Of a DNA stretch of 64,000 nt, positions 1-9,753 are shown piece after piece. The stretch covers positions 62,001-126,000 of the forward strand of contig JAIOYP010000001.1 of NCBI GenBank assembly GCA_021741155.1, written 5' to 3'. The DNA comes from Flavobacteriales bacterium. GTDB lineage: Bacteria; Bacteroidota; Bacteroidia; UBA10329. The notes beneath the pieces are model-generated. The model saw nothing but the letters and a program-made list of their open reading frames with translations. It searched no databases and was not told the DNA's origin. A program made the translations under genes and the position numbers. The number at the start of each line of letters is the position of its first letter. Within the stretch, counting starts at the first letter, position 1.

Positions 1-111
1 ATCATGTTGGCAATACTCTTCATGAACGTTATGGCTCCGCTCATCGACCATTATGTGGTAGAAGGCAATATCAAGAAGAGATTGAAACGCTCTACAGTTA
101 AAACCGCTTGA
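1..111 (+). CDS. nqrB: C-terminal end of Na+-translocating NADH:quinone reductase subunit B (partial, starts before the window)
   Basis: Frame 1 reads [36 protein letters not shown], followed directly by nqrC-F. Confidence 0.85.
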   Translation: MMLAILFMNVMAPLIDHYVVEGNIKKRLKRSTVKTA

Positions 112-120
112 TTTTAAAAG

Positions 121-933
121 ATGGCTCTCGATATTAATAGCAATAAATACACATTCGGCTTTTCTGCTGTTTTGGTAGTGGTGGTTGCAGTCCTTTTGAC
201 TGTGACGTCTGAAAGTCTGAAGCCGATGCAGAACGCGAACGTTACCCGTGAAAAGATGCAGAACATCCTTTCATCGGTGGGGGTGAAGGTTACTCCTGAA
301 GAAGCGGAAGCCAAATATGGCGAGTTGGTGAAGGAAACTGTTGTGCTTGATTTTGAAGGAAATGTGAAGGCCGAACCGAAGTATGAGGCTTTCGATATTG
401 ACGTTCTTGGTCAGTACAAGGATAAGGCAAAGGCAGATGGAGATAAGGAATTCCCGCTGTTTATCTGCGAGAAAGATGGTAGGAAATCGTATATCGTGCC
501 TATGGTAGGTACTGGATTGTGGGGACCAATATGGGGCTATATGGCCATTGCCAATGATGGAAAGACAGTTGAAGGCGTTTCGTTTGACCACAAGAGTGAG
601 ACACCTGGACTTGGTGCTGAGATAAACCAGTCTTGGTTTCAATCTCCGTTTGTTGGAAAGACGATTTTTGACGAGGCGGGTGAATTTGCCCCGATAAAAG
701 CAGTGAAAGGCGGTGCCGCAGATGACGACCCTCATGGTGTAGATGCCATTTCGGGTGGTACCATAACCAGCAACGGGCTGAGTGCCATGATTGAGAACAC
801 TTTGAAAATCTACACATCTTATTTGAAAGGGGTTCAGACACCACTTGTTTCAGAAATGATTGAACTTCCAGTCGATTCGTTGGCTACGGATAGCCTCAAA
901 GTAGATTCGTTGAACGTTCAAGTGAAGCCATAA
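121..933 (+). CDS. nqrC: Na+-translocating NADH:quinone reductase subunit C
   Basis: FMN-binding protein with DAISGGTITS (covalent FMN-Thr motif region); operon context. Confidence 0.95.
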   Translation: MALDINSNKYTFGFSAVLVVVVAVLLTVTSESLKPMQNANVTREKMQNILSSVGVKVTPEEAEAKYGELVKETVVLDFEGNVKAEPKYEAFDIDVLGQYKDKAKADGDKEFPLFICEKDGRKSYIVPMVGTGLWGPIWGYMAIANDGKTVEGVSFDHKSETPGLGAEINQSWFQSPFVGKTIFDEAGEFAPIKAVKGGAADDDPHGVDAISGGTITSNGLSAMIENTLKIYTSYLKGVQTPLVSEMIELPVDSLATDSLKVDSLNVQVKP

Positions 934-944
934 AAGCATAACAG

Positions 945-1625
945 ATGAGCACAGCAGTATCAGAACCAACAGCAAAGGCCAAAGCGCCATCGGAGCCCAT
1001 GTTCTCAAAGAAGACCATGAAGCTTATTTCCGATCCGTTCAATGACACTAACCCTATTACCGTTCAGGTATTGGGAATCTGTTCGGCATTGGCAATTACG
1101 GTACAAGTGAAACAGGCCATTGTAATGGCTCTTTCGGTAACGGTGGTAACAGCAGCATCCAATCTTGTACTTTCCCTTATTCGAAATTACGTTCCGAACC
1201 GTATCCGGATCATCGTGCAATTGGTGATTGTGGCCGCCTTGGTTATTCTAGTGGATCAGACCTTGAAAGCGTTTGTTTATGATGTAAGTAAGGCACTTTC
1301 GGTATTCGTAGGGTTGATTATTACCAACTGTATCGTAATGGGAAGAATTGAGGCATTCGCTCTTGCCAACAAGCCATGGCCATCATTTGTGGATGGAATT
1401 GGAAACGGATTGGGTTATGGTGCCATTTTAGTGGCGGTTGCCGTAGTGCGAGAACTTTTAGGTTCTGGGAAGCTTTTGGGTTTTCAAATCATACCAGATG
1501 CGGTGTATGCTGCTGGTTATGTGAACAATGGCTTGATGATTCTACCTCCAATGGCACTGATTACCGTTGGATGCATTATCTGGATACAAAGAAGTAGGAA
1601 TACCAAACTCATCGAAGCTAAATAA
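945..1625 (+). CDS. nqrD: Na+-translocating NADH:quinone reductase subunit D
   Basis: Polytopic membrane protein; operon position; [12 protein letters not shown]. Confidence 0.95.
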   Translation: MSTAVSEPTAKAKAPSEPMFSKKTMKLISDPFNDTNPITVQVLGICSALAITVQVKQAIVMALSVTVVTAASNLVLSLIRNYVPNRIRIIVQLVIVAALVILVDQTLKAFVYDVSKALSVFVGLIITNCIVMGRIEAFALANKPWPSFVDGIGNGLGYGAILVAVAVVRELLGSGKLLGFQIIPDAVYAAGYVNNGLMILPPMALITVGCIIWIQRSRNTKLIEAK

Positions 1626-1634
1626 TCTCCAATC

Positions 1635-2249
1635 ATGGAATACGTTAATACATTCATCAAGGCGATTTTTATTGAGAACATGATTTTCGCCTATTTCTTG
1701 GGCATGTGTTCATACTTGGCCGTTTCAAAAACGGTGAAGACCGCAGTAGGTCTTGGTTTAGCGGTGATTTTCGTTTTGGGATTCACTGTGCCAATCAACT
1801 ACCTATTGGAAAACTATCTTATGAAGGCTGGTGCTTTGTCTTGGATGGGACCTGATTATGCCGCCATCGACCTCAGCTTCCTTAGCTTCATTATGTTCAT
1901 TGCGGTTGTGGCTTCATTTGTTCAACTGGTAGAGATGGCGGTTGAGAAATTTGCACCTGCATTGTATGCATCGCTGGGAATTTTTCTTCCGCTGATTGCG
2001 GTAAACTGTTCCATTCTTGGAGGGGCACTCTTCATGCAAGAGCGTCAATTCAGTAACGTTGGTATGGCCACGGTATTCGCATTTGGATCTGGAGTGGGTT
2101 GGCTCTTGGCCATTGTTGCCTTGGCAGCCATTCGAGAAAAATTGCGCTATTCAAATGTCCCACCTGCCTTGCGCGGTCTCGGCATCACCTTCATCATCAC
2201 GGGACTCATGGGCATGGCGTTCATGAGTTTCATGGGAATTTCACTTTGA
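1635..2249 (+). CDS. nqrE: Na+-translocating NADH:quinone reductase subunit E
   Basis: Polytopic membrane protein FIKAIFIENMIFAYFLGMCSYLAVSK; operon position. Confidence 0.95.
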   Translation: MEYVNTFIKAIFIENMIFAYFLGMCSYLAVSKTVKTAVGLGLAVIFVLGFTVPINYLLENYLMKAGALSWMGPDYAAIDLSFLSFIMFIAVVASFVQLVEMAVEKFAPALYASLGIFLPLIAVNCSILGGALFMQERQFSNVGMATVFAFGSGVGWLLAIVALAAIREKLRYSNVPPALRGLGITFIITGLMGMAFMSFMGISL

Positions 2250-2271
2250 TCATCTACTACTCGACACGGAT

Positions 2272-3588
2272 ATGACACTATTGAACATTTCCTTTATCAT
2301 CATTGTCAGCGTAGTGGTCTTTATGGCCATTATCGTGGTGCTTGTAAGCCTTCTGCTTTTTGCCAAGGCCAAACTTTCAGCTAGCGGGCCAGTCATGCTG
2401 ACCATCAATGGAGAAAAACCAATGGAGGTTGAAGCAGGCGGGACAATACTCGCCACGCTAGGCAGCAGCAAGATTTTCCTTCCATCTGCTTGCGGTGGCG
2501 GTGGTACTTGCGGTATGTGCAAGTGTCAGGTTTTTGAAGGGGGAGGGGAGATTCTTCCTACAGAAGCGCCTTATTTCTCAAGAAAAGAGATTGGGGATAA
2601 CTGGAGATTGGGTTGTCAGGTGAAAATCAAGCAGGATATGAAGATTGGCATTCCTGAAGAGATTTTTGGTATCAAGGAATTTGAAGCAACCGTGGTTTCC
2701 AACTACAACGTTGCGACTTACATCAAGGAATTCGTAGTTGAGATTCCAGGCGATATGCACTACGAAGCGGGTGGTTATATCCAAATTAAAATTCCTGCGG
2801 GAGTGGTGAAGTTCTCAGATATGGACATTGCAGCACATCCAAAGGATCACCCAGGAGAGCCTAACAAGTTTGAGTCTGATTGGAGCGAAGGGCCATTTGC
2901 TTTGCGCGGATTGGTGATGAAGAGTGACGAAGAAGTTATTCGTGCTTATTCAATGGCTTCATATCCAGCAGAAGGAAGGAATATCATGTTGAATGTTCGT
3001 GTTGCCGCACCACCTTTCGATAGAGCAAACAATAAGTGGGCTGATATTAACCCAGGAATTGCTTCGTCTTATATTTTCAATCTGAAACCAGGGGACAAGG
3101 CCGTTATTTCAGGTCCTTATGGAGAGTTCTTTATTAAGGAAACGGATGCAGAGATGTTGTATGTGGGGGGTGGTGCAGGTATGGCACCAATGCGTTCACA
3201 CATTTATCATTTGTTCAGAACGCTTAAAACAGGAAGAAAAGTTTCTTATTGGTACGGTGGTCGTTCTCGGGCAGAGTTGTTCTATATTCACTACTTCAGA
3301 GACATTGAAGCGCATTTCCCAAACTTCAAATTCTACATGGTTCTTTCGGATGCGAAGCCAGAAGATAATTGGGTAACCAAGAAAAGTGTAGATGATGCTG
3401 AAGGAGATGGATTCGTTGGATTCGTTCATAATCAGGTGATTGAGCAGTATTTGAGCAAACACGATTCACCAGAAGACATTGAGTTCTATTTCTGTGGTCC
3501 TCCAATGATGAACCAAGCAGTTATCAAAATGTGTGATGATTGGGGAGTTCCACCAGAGAACGTTTCGTTTGATGATTTCGGTGGTTAA
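2272..3588 (+). CDS. nqrF: Na+-translocating NADH:quinone reductase subunit F
   Basis: 2Fe-2S motif CGGGGTCGMCKC plus ferredoxin reductase FAD/NAD domains (RAYSMASYP, YVGGGAGMAPMRS). Confidence 0.97.
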   Translation: MTLLNISFIIIVSVVVFMAIIVVLVSLLLFAKAKLSASGPVMLTINGEKPMEVEAGGTILATLGSSKIFLPSACGGGGTCGMCKCQVFEGGGEILPTEAPYFSRKEIGDNWRLGCQVKIKQDMKIGIPEEIFGIKEFEATVVSNYNVATYIKEFVVEIPGDMHYEAGGYIQIKIPAGVVKFSDMDIAAHPKDHPGEPNKFESDWSEGPFALRGLVMKSDEEVIRAYSMASYPAEGRNIMLNVRVAAPPFDRANNKWADINPGIASSYIFNLKPGDKAVISGPYGEFFIKETDAEMLYVGGGAGMAPMRSHIYHLFRTLKTGRKVSYWYGGRSRAELFYIHYFRDIEAHFPNFKFYMVLSDAKPEDNWVTKKSVDDAEGDGFVGFVHNQVIEQYLSKHDSPEDIEFYFCGPPMMNQAVIKMCDDWGVPPENVSFDDFGG

Positions 3589-3609
3589 TCGTAAAAACTA
3601 AAAATAAGA

Positions 3610-3643
3610 AAGCCTTGATATTCAACTATCAGGGCTTTTTTTT
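3610..3643 (+). terminator. Rho-independent terminator after nqrF
   Basis: AAGCCTTGATA-TTCAAC-TATCAGGGCTT followed by a T tract. Confidence 0.85.
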
Positions 3644-3853
3644 GCGAATTTGAATCCTGATTGTCGTAGACAAGTAATCTTGTTTTCAGTCTTTAAAACA
3701 CAGAATACACAAACAGAAGAAGTGTGTTTTTTAGTGAACCCTTCTGTACCTTCTATGTTTCTGTAGCTATTCAATTTTTATGATTGGTAAGAAAGTGGAC
3801 AATCTTTTTACGTTTAAGCAACAACTATACGTTTGTTTGAATAGCTTTGGGTA

Positions 3854-4378
3854 ATGGCAAAATGGATTTTGGTCGTTTTTGTATCCCTTTTCGGAATGCC
3901 CCTTTCTGGTCAGGCACAGGGAACGAGTTCCCTTAAACCAGACGAACTATCGACTATCTATCAAACTGATACGCTCATTGGATTCGCCAAGTCGTTGCTA
4001 GGTGTTCCGTACCGTTATGGCGGTATAACGCCTGAAGGTTTCGATTGTAGTGGGTTCGTAAATTATGTCTATTCCAGCTTCGGATTTAGCGTTCCACGTT
4101 CTTCGGCTGACATGGCCGATTATGGAATGGAAGTACCGTTGGACAGTTGCAAAAAGGGCGACATTATTCTATTTGCAGGTTCGAACGCGCATAAGCGGCC
4201 TGTTGGCCATTCAGGAATCGTGATTAGTGAAATTGACGAGCCAGTGAAATTCATTCATAGTGCCACCAGCAATAAGCGCGGAATTGTGATTACTGCGTTC
4301 GATGCTTTCGACTACTATAAGAGTAGATTTGTGAAGGTTATTCGGGTTTTGAACCCATTGAAAGACGGTTCAGAATAG
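3854..4378 (+). CDS. NlpC/P60 family C40 peptidase
   Basis: GVPYRYGGITPEGFDCSGFVNYVYSSFG ... VGHSGIVISE. Confidence 0.9.
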   Translation: MAKWILVVFVSLFGMPLSGQAQGTSSLKPDELSTIYQTDTLIGFAKSLLGVPYRYGGITPEGFDCSGFVNYVYSSFGFSVPRSSADMADYGMEVPLDSCKKGDIILFAGSNAHKRPVGHSGIVISEIDEPVKFIHSATSNKRGIVITAFDAFDYYKSRFVKVIRVLNPLKDGSE

Positions 4379-4473
4379 CTTCAAAAAAATATTTTCATTG
4401 TCGTGTTAAGAAATGTGAAAGGGATCAATTCTCGGTATAATTTTGTGCTCGAATTTTATACTCATAAACGAAA

Positions 4474-4668
4474 ATGAAAAAATCAATCTTGCTTGTGGTT
4501 GCTATTGCAACTATCAGCTTGGTAGCTTGCACAAGCGGAGCTACCGATGCGACTTCTGATGTTGACTCAACTACAGTTGCGCCAGTTGAAACCATTGAAA
4601 CGGAAGTCGTGGAAACGGCAGTCGTTGATACCACAGCAGTGGATTCCGCTGCAGTAGTAGCTCACTAA
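4474..4668 (+). CDS. Small acidic/low-complexity lipoprotein
   Basis: Signal peptide with lipobox LVACTSG, then a T/V/E/D-rich tail. Confidence 0.65.
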   Translation: MKKSILLVVAIATISLVACTSGATDATSDVDSTTVAPVETIETEVVETAVVDTTAVDSAAVVAH

Positions 4669-4687
4669 GATCGGTCAAGACAAAAAC

Positions 4688-4720
4688 AAAGCCCCTCGAT
4701 ACTCAGTATCGAGGGGCTTT
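4688..4720. terminator. Rho-independent terminator
   Basis: Perfect 15-bp stem AAAGCCCCTCGATAC/GTATCGAGGGGCTTT with 3-nt loop. Confidence 0.8.
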
Positions 4721-4820
4721 CTGTTTATAGACCTTTTAGTTTTGCGTTGTAACTACGAATTGATATCGTTCGTATGACATCGCTCTAGGACAATTATATT
4801 TGCTCACCTAACCATCTATT

Positions 4821-6176
4821 ATGAAAAGAATCACACAATTCACTATTGTCGCGTGCGCAGCTGTTCTCACCCTTTTTTCGGGATGTGAGAGGTATGACCG
4901 CGTTACCGATTCAACAGAAACATCGGCCTATTCGGGAGATTTTCTAAGAAAGTATTATGATTTACAGTGCCAGATTACCAAGGAAACTCCTGGGTTTTTC
5001 CCACCTCAGGCAGCACGAGCTTTCTCATACGTTGGCCTCTCTGGGTATGAAGCTGTAGTTCATGGGATTCCCAACGCTAAGAGTTTGGCTGGACAGCTCA
5101 ACGGGCTTTCAGCCAACTCGCTTCCTCAACCAGAGGAAGACAAGGCTTACAATTGGGCAATTGCTGCAAACGCGGCATCTGCAGAAATGATGCGCAAGAT
5201 GTTTGACCTGAATCTGTCGGAAGAGAATCTCCAGAAAATTGACCAATTAGAAGAGTATAATTACAGTCAGTTTTATGCAGCGAATCCGCTTCCAGTAGCT
5301 GAAAGATCTGCCGCTTTCGGAAAGGCAATTGCTGAAGCTATTTATCAGTATTCTATGACAGATGGTGGCCATCAATCGTACATGGATGCTTTTCAGTTAC
5401 CTTATTCTCCACCTGTTGGAGATCATTGCTGGATACCCACCAGTGCCACGGTCCATCCAATAAGTCCTTATTGGGGACAGTGTCGTCCTTTTCTGATTCA
5501 GAATGTAAGCGAAACGCAACCAGCGCCTCATATCCCACATTCGGCAGATGTCAATTCTGACTTTTATGCAGCTGCAATGGAAGTTTACGAGCAAGTGAAT
5601 AATAATACTCCAGAGCAGGTGGAGATTGCAAAGTTTTGGGCAGATGATCCGTTTAAAACCTGTACACCCGCAGGACACACATTTAATCTTCTCTCTCAAC
5701 TTTTGGAAGAGGATGATGCAACTTTAGCCAAGACGGCAGTTAGCTACGCTAAGTTGGCCATTGCTGAAAACGATGCATTCATTTCCTGTTGGAAAAGCAA
5801 GTACGATTTCGTACTCGTTCGTCCATTTACGTATATCCGCCAACACATCGACCCAGACTTTAATACCGTGATAGGAACACCACCATTTCCCGCTTACTCG
5901 TCTGGACATTCCTGTGAAATCGGTGTTGGCGAGATGGTTTTTACTGAATTATTTACCAATGGAGATGGCAATTACGAATTGTCGGATCGTACCGGTCTTC
6001 AGTTCGGTTTTGGTATTCGCCATTTCTCTAGTTTCTCTGAGATGTCAGCAGAATGTGCTAGTTCAAGGTTCTATGGAGGAATCCATTATCAAATGGACAA
6101 TTTGGAAGGATTGGTTACGGGAAGAAAGATTGGTCATAACGTACTTAATCAGATTTCATGGCCAGAGGTAAACTAG
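4821..6176 (+). CDS. Vanadium-dependent haloperoxidase / PAP2-family secreted protein
   Basis: SGHSCEIGVGEM, SSRFYGGIHYQMDNLEGLVTGRKIG; lipobox FSGCER. Confidence 0.8.
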   Translation: MKRITQFTIVACAAVLTLFSGCERYDRVTDSTETSAYSGDFLRKYYDLQCQITKETPGFFPPQAARAFSYVGLSGYEAVVHGIPNAKSLAGQLNGLSANSLPQPEEDKAYNWAIAANAASAEMMRKMFDLNLSEENLQKIDQLEEYNYSQFYAANPLPVAERSAAFGKAIAEAIYQYSMTDGGHQSYMDAFQLPYSPPVGDHCWIPTSATVHPISPYWGQCRPFLIQNVSETQPAPHIPHSADVNSDFYAAAMEVYEQVNNNTPEQVEIAKFWADDPFKTCTPAGHTFNLLSQLLEEDDATLAKTAVSYAKLAIAENDAFISCWKSKYDFVLVRPFTYIRQHIDPDFNTVIGTPPFPAYSSGHSCEIGVGEMVFTELFTNGDGNYELSDRTGLQFGFGIRHFSSFSEMSAECASSRFYGGIHYQMDNLEGLVTGRKIGHNVLNQISWPEVN

Positions 6177-6574
6177 GATTCTTTCTAGTCATTTTGGCGT
6201 TAGCTGCATTGGCTGCATGTGAAAATGAAGCAATGAAAGAAGTTGGAACAGATCCCATTCAACTTATGGCTGATTTACATTGCGAGGCTGTCTCGCTCAG
6301 AAAGGCAAGGTTTGAATTGGCTGATAAGATGCGCTTTATGGAAGATACCCTGATGCAGCCGAGTACTTCTGATAGTGCCAAAGCATTGCTTCAATCTCAG
6401 TTGAATGATTTGGAACCACACAAAGACAGCGTTGTCAATCGAAGTCTTGATCTTGCCGCGGTTATCAAGTCCAAATTGGATTCATTGATTGAACAGGAAT
6501 TCACAGAAGTGGAGCAGCGAAAAGCGTTTGATGCTGATTTAGCCACTGAGTTAGAGAAAAGAGGCTGTCAGTAA
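6158..6574 (+). CDS. Hypothetical lipoprotein
   Basis: LAALAACENE lipobox; overlaps the upstream gene end. Confidence 0.6.
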   Translation: MARGKLGFFLVILALAALAACENEAMKEVGTDPIQLMADLHCEAVSLRKARFELADKMRFMEDTLMQPSTSDSAKALLQSQLNDLEPHKDSVVNRSLDLAAVIKSKLDSLIEQEFTEVEQRKAFDADLATELEKRGCQ

Positions 6575-6614
6575 GCACCGTTCAGATTCCACGTAGTCCT
6601 TTACTTTTGCGTTG

Positions 6615-7604
6615 ATGAAAAATGCTTGGATTATTGCCGCGCTGCTGTTTTTGGCGGCTTGTTCTAGTGATGTGAGAAAAGAAGCCACAGGCTTCACGCA
6701 GGGAACTACCTACTCGGTCATTTATTACAATAACGGAACAGACCTTCAGTATCAGATTGATAGTCTGTTGCTTGCATTTGATCGTGTGCTTTCTACCTAT
6801 CAAGAAACAAGTTATATCAGTAAATGGAATAGGAATGAGCATGTTCCGTTGGAGCAATCTCACTTATTTAAGGAGGTTGTAAAACGCTCTGAGGAAATTA
6901 ATCAGCTTTCAAATGGAGCATTTGACATAACGGTTTCCCCGTTGATGAAATATTGGTTTGAGAACAATTGGCAGGTTTCACAAATGGATTCTTCGATAGT
7001 AGATAGTCTGATGGCGTTTGTTGGAATGAAGTATGTGGTCTTGGATGGTCAAGATTACGACAAGACCAATCCGCAAACGCAACTCGATGTGAATGCCATT
7101 GCGCAAGGCTATTCCGTTGATATAGTTGCTCGTTATCTAGAAAGCCTCGGGATATTCAATTATTTGGTGGAAATAGGAGGAGAGGTTCGCGCTAGCGGAA
7201 CCAAACCAAATGAAGAAAATTGGAGCGTTGGAATTGATGTTCCGAAAGAAGGAAGTTCAGAAACTCGGGAATTAGCCATGTCTGTTTCTCTGAGTAATCG
7301 ATCCTTGGCAACGTCTGGTAACTACCGAAAGTTTGTTGAAATCAATGGGGTGAAATATGGACATTCGCTCAACCCGCTCTCGGGCTATCCAGCCAAAACG
7401 GATGTGCTCAGCGCAACCATCATTGCAGAGGATTGCATGACTGCTGATGCATTAGCCACAGCATGTATGGTGATGGGGTTTAAACGTGCAAAAGAGCTGA
7501 TAGAAAAGACTGAATCAATTGAAGGTGTTCTCATTTATTCCACTTCATCTAAAGTTGAAACCTGGATTTCAGATGGCGTGAAGGCCAATACGCTTAACCA
7601 GTAA
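6615..7604 (+). CDS. apbE: FAD:protein FMN transferase (ApbE)
   Basis: ApbE family signatures (TTYSVIYY, DVNAIAQGYSVDIVARYLE, VEIGGEVRASG); ATG at 6615, the track starts 3 nt earlier at TTG. Confidence 0.92.
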   Translation: MKNAWIIAALLFLAACSSDVRKEATGFTQGTTYSVIYYNNGTDLQYQIDSLLLAFDRVLSTYQETSYISKWNRNEHVPLEQSHLFKEVVKRSEEINQLSNGAFDITVSPLMKYWFENNWQVSQMDSSIVDSLMAFVGMKYVVLDGQDYDKTNPQTQLDVNAIAQGYSVDIVARYLESLGIFNYLVEIGGEVRASGTKPNEENWSVGIDVPKEGSSETRELAMSVSLSNRSLATSGNYRKFVEINGVKYGHSLNPLSGYPAKTDVLSATIIAEDCMTADALATACMVMGFKRAKELIEKTESIEGVLIYSTSSKVETWISDGVKANTLNQ

Positions 7605-7729
7605 TCGAAGGTGCCTTTGACTATTTAGATTCCTGTTGTTGCAGTTTGACATTGACTGCTACTTTTGTTCCTTTCGTAACATTTTATTTTCTATCACAAG
7701 TTTCATATTTAGCGTAGCGTGATTTAGAA

Positions 7730-9541
7730 TTGGATTCGCCTCACTTGAAAAATATAATTCTGTTTTTGCTGGTGCTGTTGTCGCTGGCATTTCATTGCTA
7801 TAATCTTGAATATGCTTCTTATGAATTGGACGAAGCAGTTCACGTATGGCACGCTCAAAAGCCTTACGCTGAAGTGGTTGAGCAAGCTTCAAACGATCCC
7901 AATCCCCCAATCTATAATCTAATCATTTCGGCTTGGGTAAAAACCTTTGGAGTTAGCGAGTTCAGTACTCGCTTTTTTAGTGTTTTGATGGGAGTTTTGG
8001 CTGTTGTAGCCATGTTTTTAATGGCAAGTCGAAACTTTGGGCTTACTGTAGGAATTGTAGCGGCCTTGTTTCTTTGTTTCTCTCCAATTCAGTTTCGCTT
8101 TACTCATTTAGCACGACCTTATTCCTTATTGATGCTAACGGTCATTCTCTCTTATGGAGCGATGTTCGAAGCAATGAAAAAGCCAAAGGGTTGGCGTCTT
8201 TTTCTTTACTATTTGTTTAGTACGTTGATGATTTACGTGCACCCGACTTCGGTATTCAATATTCCAGCTCAGGGCCTTATCGCCTTGCGAAACTTCAAGA
8301 AAGATTACAGAGTGATTTTGAAGTTCGCACTGGTGATGCTAGCCGCAGTTGCATCCTTCGGAATCTGGATGATTTCAATTCCTTATTTTGAGCGAGACGA
8401 TACTATGTGGTTTGGTCCGCCTGCTTGGGACCAAATTTATCATGTGATACGAGTGTTTTATGGAGGAATTGGTCTGGTCATACTTCAGTTAGGAGTGTTA
8501 CTTGTTCTTGGTATCACCGCAATTCGTAATCGAAAATCAGGTTCAAACACTCAATGGCTAGATCTTTTGTTGTGGTTGCTCATTCCTGCAATAGCAAGCA
8601 TCGCGTTTTCGTATTTGGTAAAACCCATTTTTCAAGATAAATACATTCTTTCTGTTCAACCAGCGGCAATGCTACTACTCGCAGCCTCCATTTATCAAAC
8701 AGGCAAATGGTTGCGTATCCCCCTTTATATTGCAGCATTCTCTCTCGTGATTTGGTCTATTGATTTGAAGCCGAAAGCAGAAGATGATTGGAAGTCATCG
8801 GTTGAATATGTGATGCCGAAACTGGACAAGAATAGTGCGGTTCTTATCGATCCATGGTATGAGTACAGAACTTTTGCGTTCTACTTTGATCAACATGCTT
8901 ATGAGCTGCCAGATAGCACGTATAAAATCTTAGTAGCCAAACGTGTTTATACAGCTTGGGAGGATGTTTACGATGTCGCTAATAACCGACCAAAAACGGA
9001 TGTGGTATACGTGATGAGTGGCCATGAAGGATTCGTCACCCCAATCGTGTCGTTTTCCACGCTGGATTCTTTAGCAACTCTTACTGGGCTAAAACGTTAC
9101 CCTGGAGTCACTATAAGAACGTATTCGTTCTCAAGTTCGCTAGACACATTAGCGATTAAAAAACTAGATTTTTCGTCTGAGAAAGGAGAAGTTAAACGAA
9201 TTGGGAAAGAAGATGAATTTCCTGCCTCGATTGTTGTTCCGTTGAGCAATGCAAATCCCGAAAGGTTGGCGCAAATAAATGCCTCCGTTGAAATTGTATC
9301 TGGTAAAGACCTTGACGGATTGAATTTTGTCGTAACCGTTGAAAAACCAGACCAACCCTTTCTTGTTTACCTAGTTGTCAACGTGCAAAAGGAATTGGAA
9401 AAGTCGAATAACGGTAAAACAATTTCAGTCTCAACTGCAGTGGACGGCTTTGACCAAGAATGCCTTGTGAAAGTCTATCTCTGGAATTCAGAACGTACAG
9501 AACTAGAGATTGATAATCTCCAAGTAATTATCAAGAACTAG
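7730..9541 (+). CDS. Glycosyltransferase family 39-type membrane protein (ArnT/PMT-like)
   Basis: Multi-TM, SYELDEAVHVWHAQKP, NDPNPPIYN. Confidence 0.7.
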   Translation: MDSPHLKNIILFLLVLLSLAFHCYNLEYASYELDEAVHVWHAQKPYAEVVEQASNDPNPPIYNLIISAWVKTFGVSEFSTRFFSVLMGVLAVVAMFLMASRNFGLTVGIVAALFLCFSPIQFRFTHLARPYSLLMLTVILSYGAMFEAMKKPKGWRLFLYYLFSTLMIYVHPTSVFNIPAQGLIALRNFKKDYRVILKFALVMLAAVASFGIWMISIPYFERDDTMWFGPPAWDQIYHVIRVFYGGIGLVILQLGVLLVLGITAIRNRKSGSNTQWLDLLLWLLIPAIASIAFSYLVKPIFQDKYILSVQPAAMLLLAASIYQTGKWLRIPLYIAAFSLVIWSIDLKPKAEDDWKSSVEYVMPKLDKNSAVLIDPWYEYRTFAFYFDQHAYELPDSTYKILVAKRVYTAWEDVYDVANNRPKTDVVYVMSGHEGFVTPIVSFSTLDSLATLTGLKRYPGVTIRTYSFSSSLDTLAIKKLDFSSEKGEVKRIGKEDEFPASIVVPLSNANPERLAQINASVEIVSGKDLDGLNFVVTVEKPDQPFLVYLVVNVQKELEKSNNGKTISVSTAVDGFDQECLVKVYLWNSERTELEIDNLQVIIKN

Positions 9542-9742
9542 CTAAGCCGCTTCGTTCGGCTTTTTGCACTGTTCCTCTGGCATCGCACCACAAAAACCAC
9601 AAGCTTCTCCTTCTTTATTCAAGAAAGGGCTGTTGCTGGCACAGGTGCCAGAAAACTCGCCATCCTTTTTCAGAAGAAGTTTGATGGCGATTCCTGCGAA
9701 ACCGATTCCTAGTAATAGTATTGCTGCAATTACAACTGCCAT
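9542..9742 (-). CDS. nqrM: Na+-NQR maturation protein NqrM (DUF539-like)
   Basis: 66 aa, one N-terminal TM, Cys-rich tail GTCASNSPFLNKEGEACGFCGAMPEEQC; genome also has nqr and apbE nearby. Confidence 0.8.
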   Translation of the reverse strand: MAVVIAAILLLGIGFAGIAIKLLLKKDGEFSGTCASNSPFLNKEGEACGFCGAMPEEQCKKPNEAA

Positions 9743-9753
9743 TTCATTTCCGT

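Noticed and set aside
271-735. 154-aa antisense ORF within nqrC
   Set aside because: Shadow ORF of a well-supported gene; many similar antisense ORFs in the track were discarded for the same reason.
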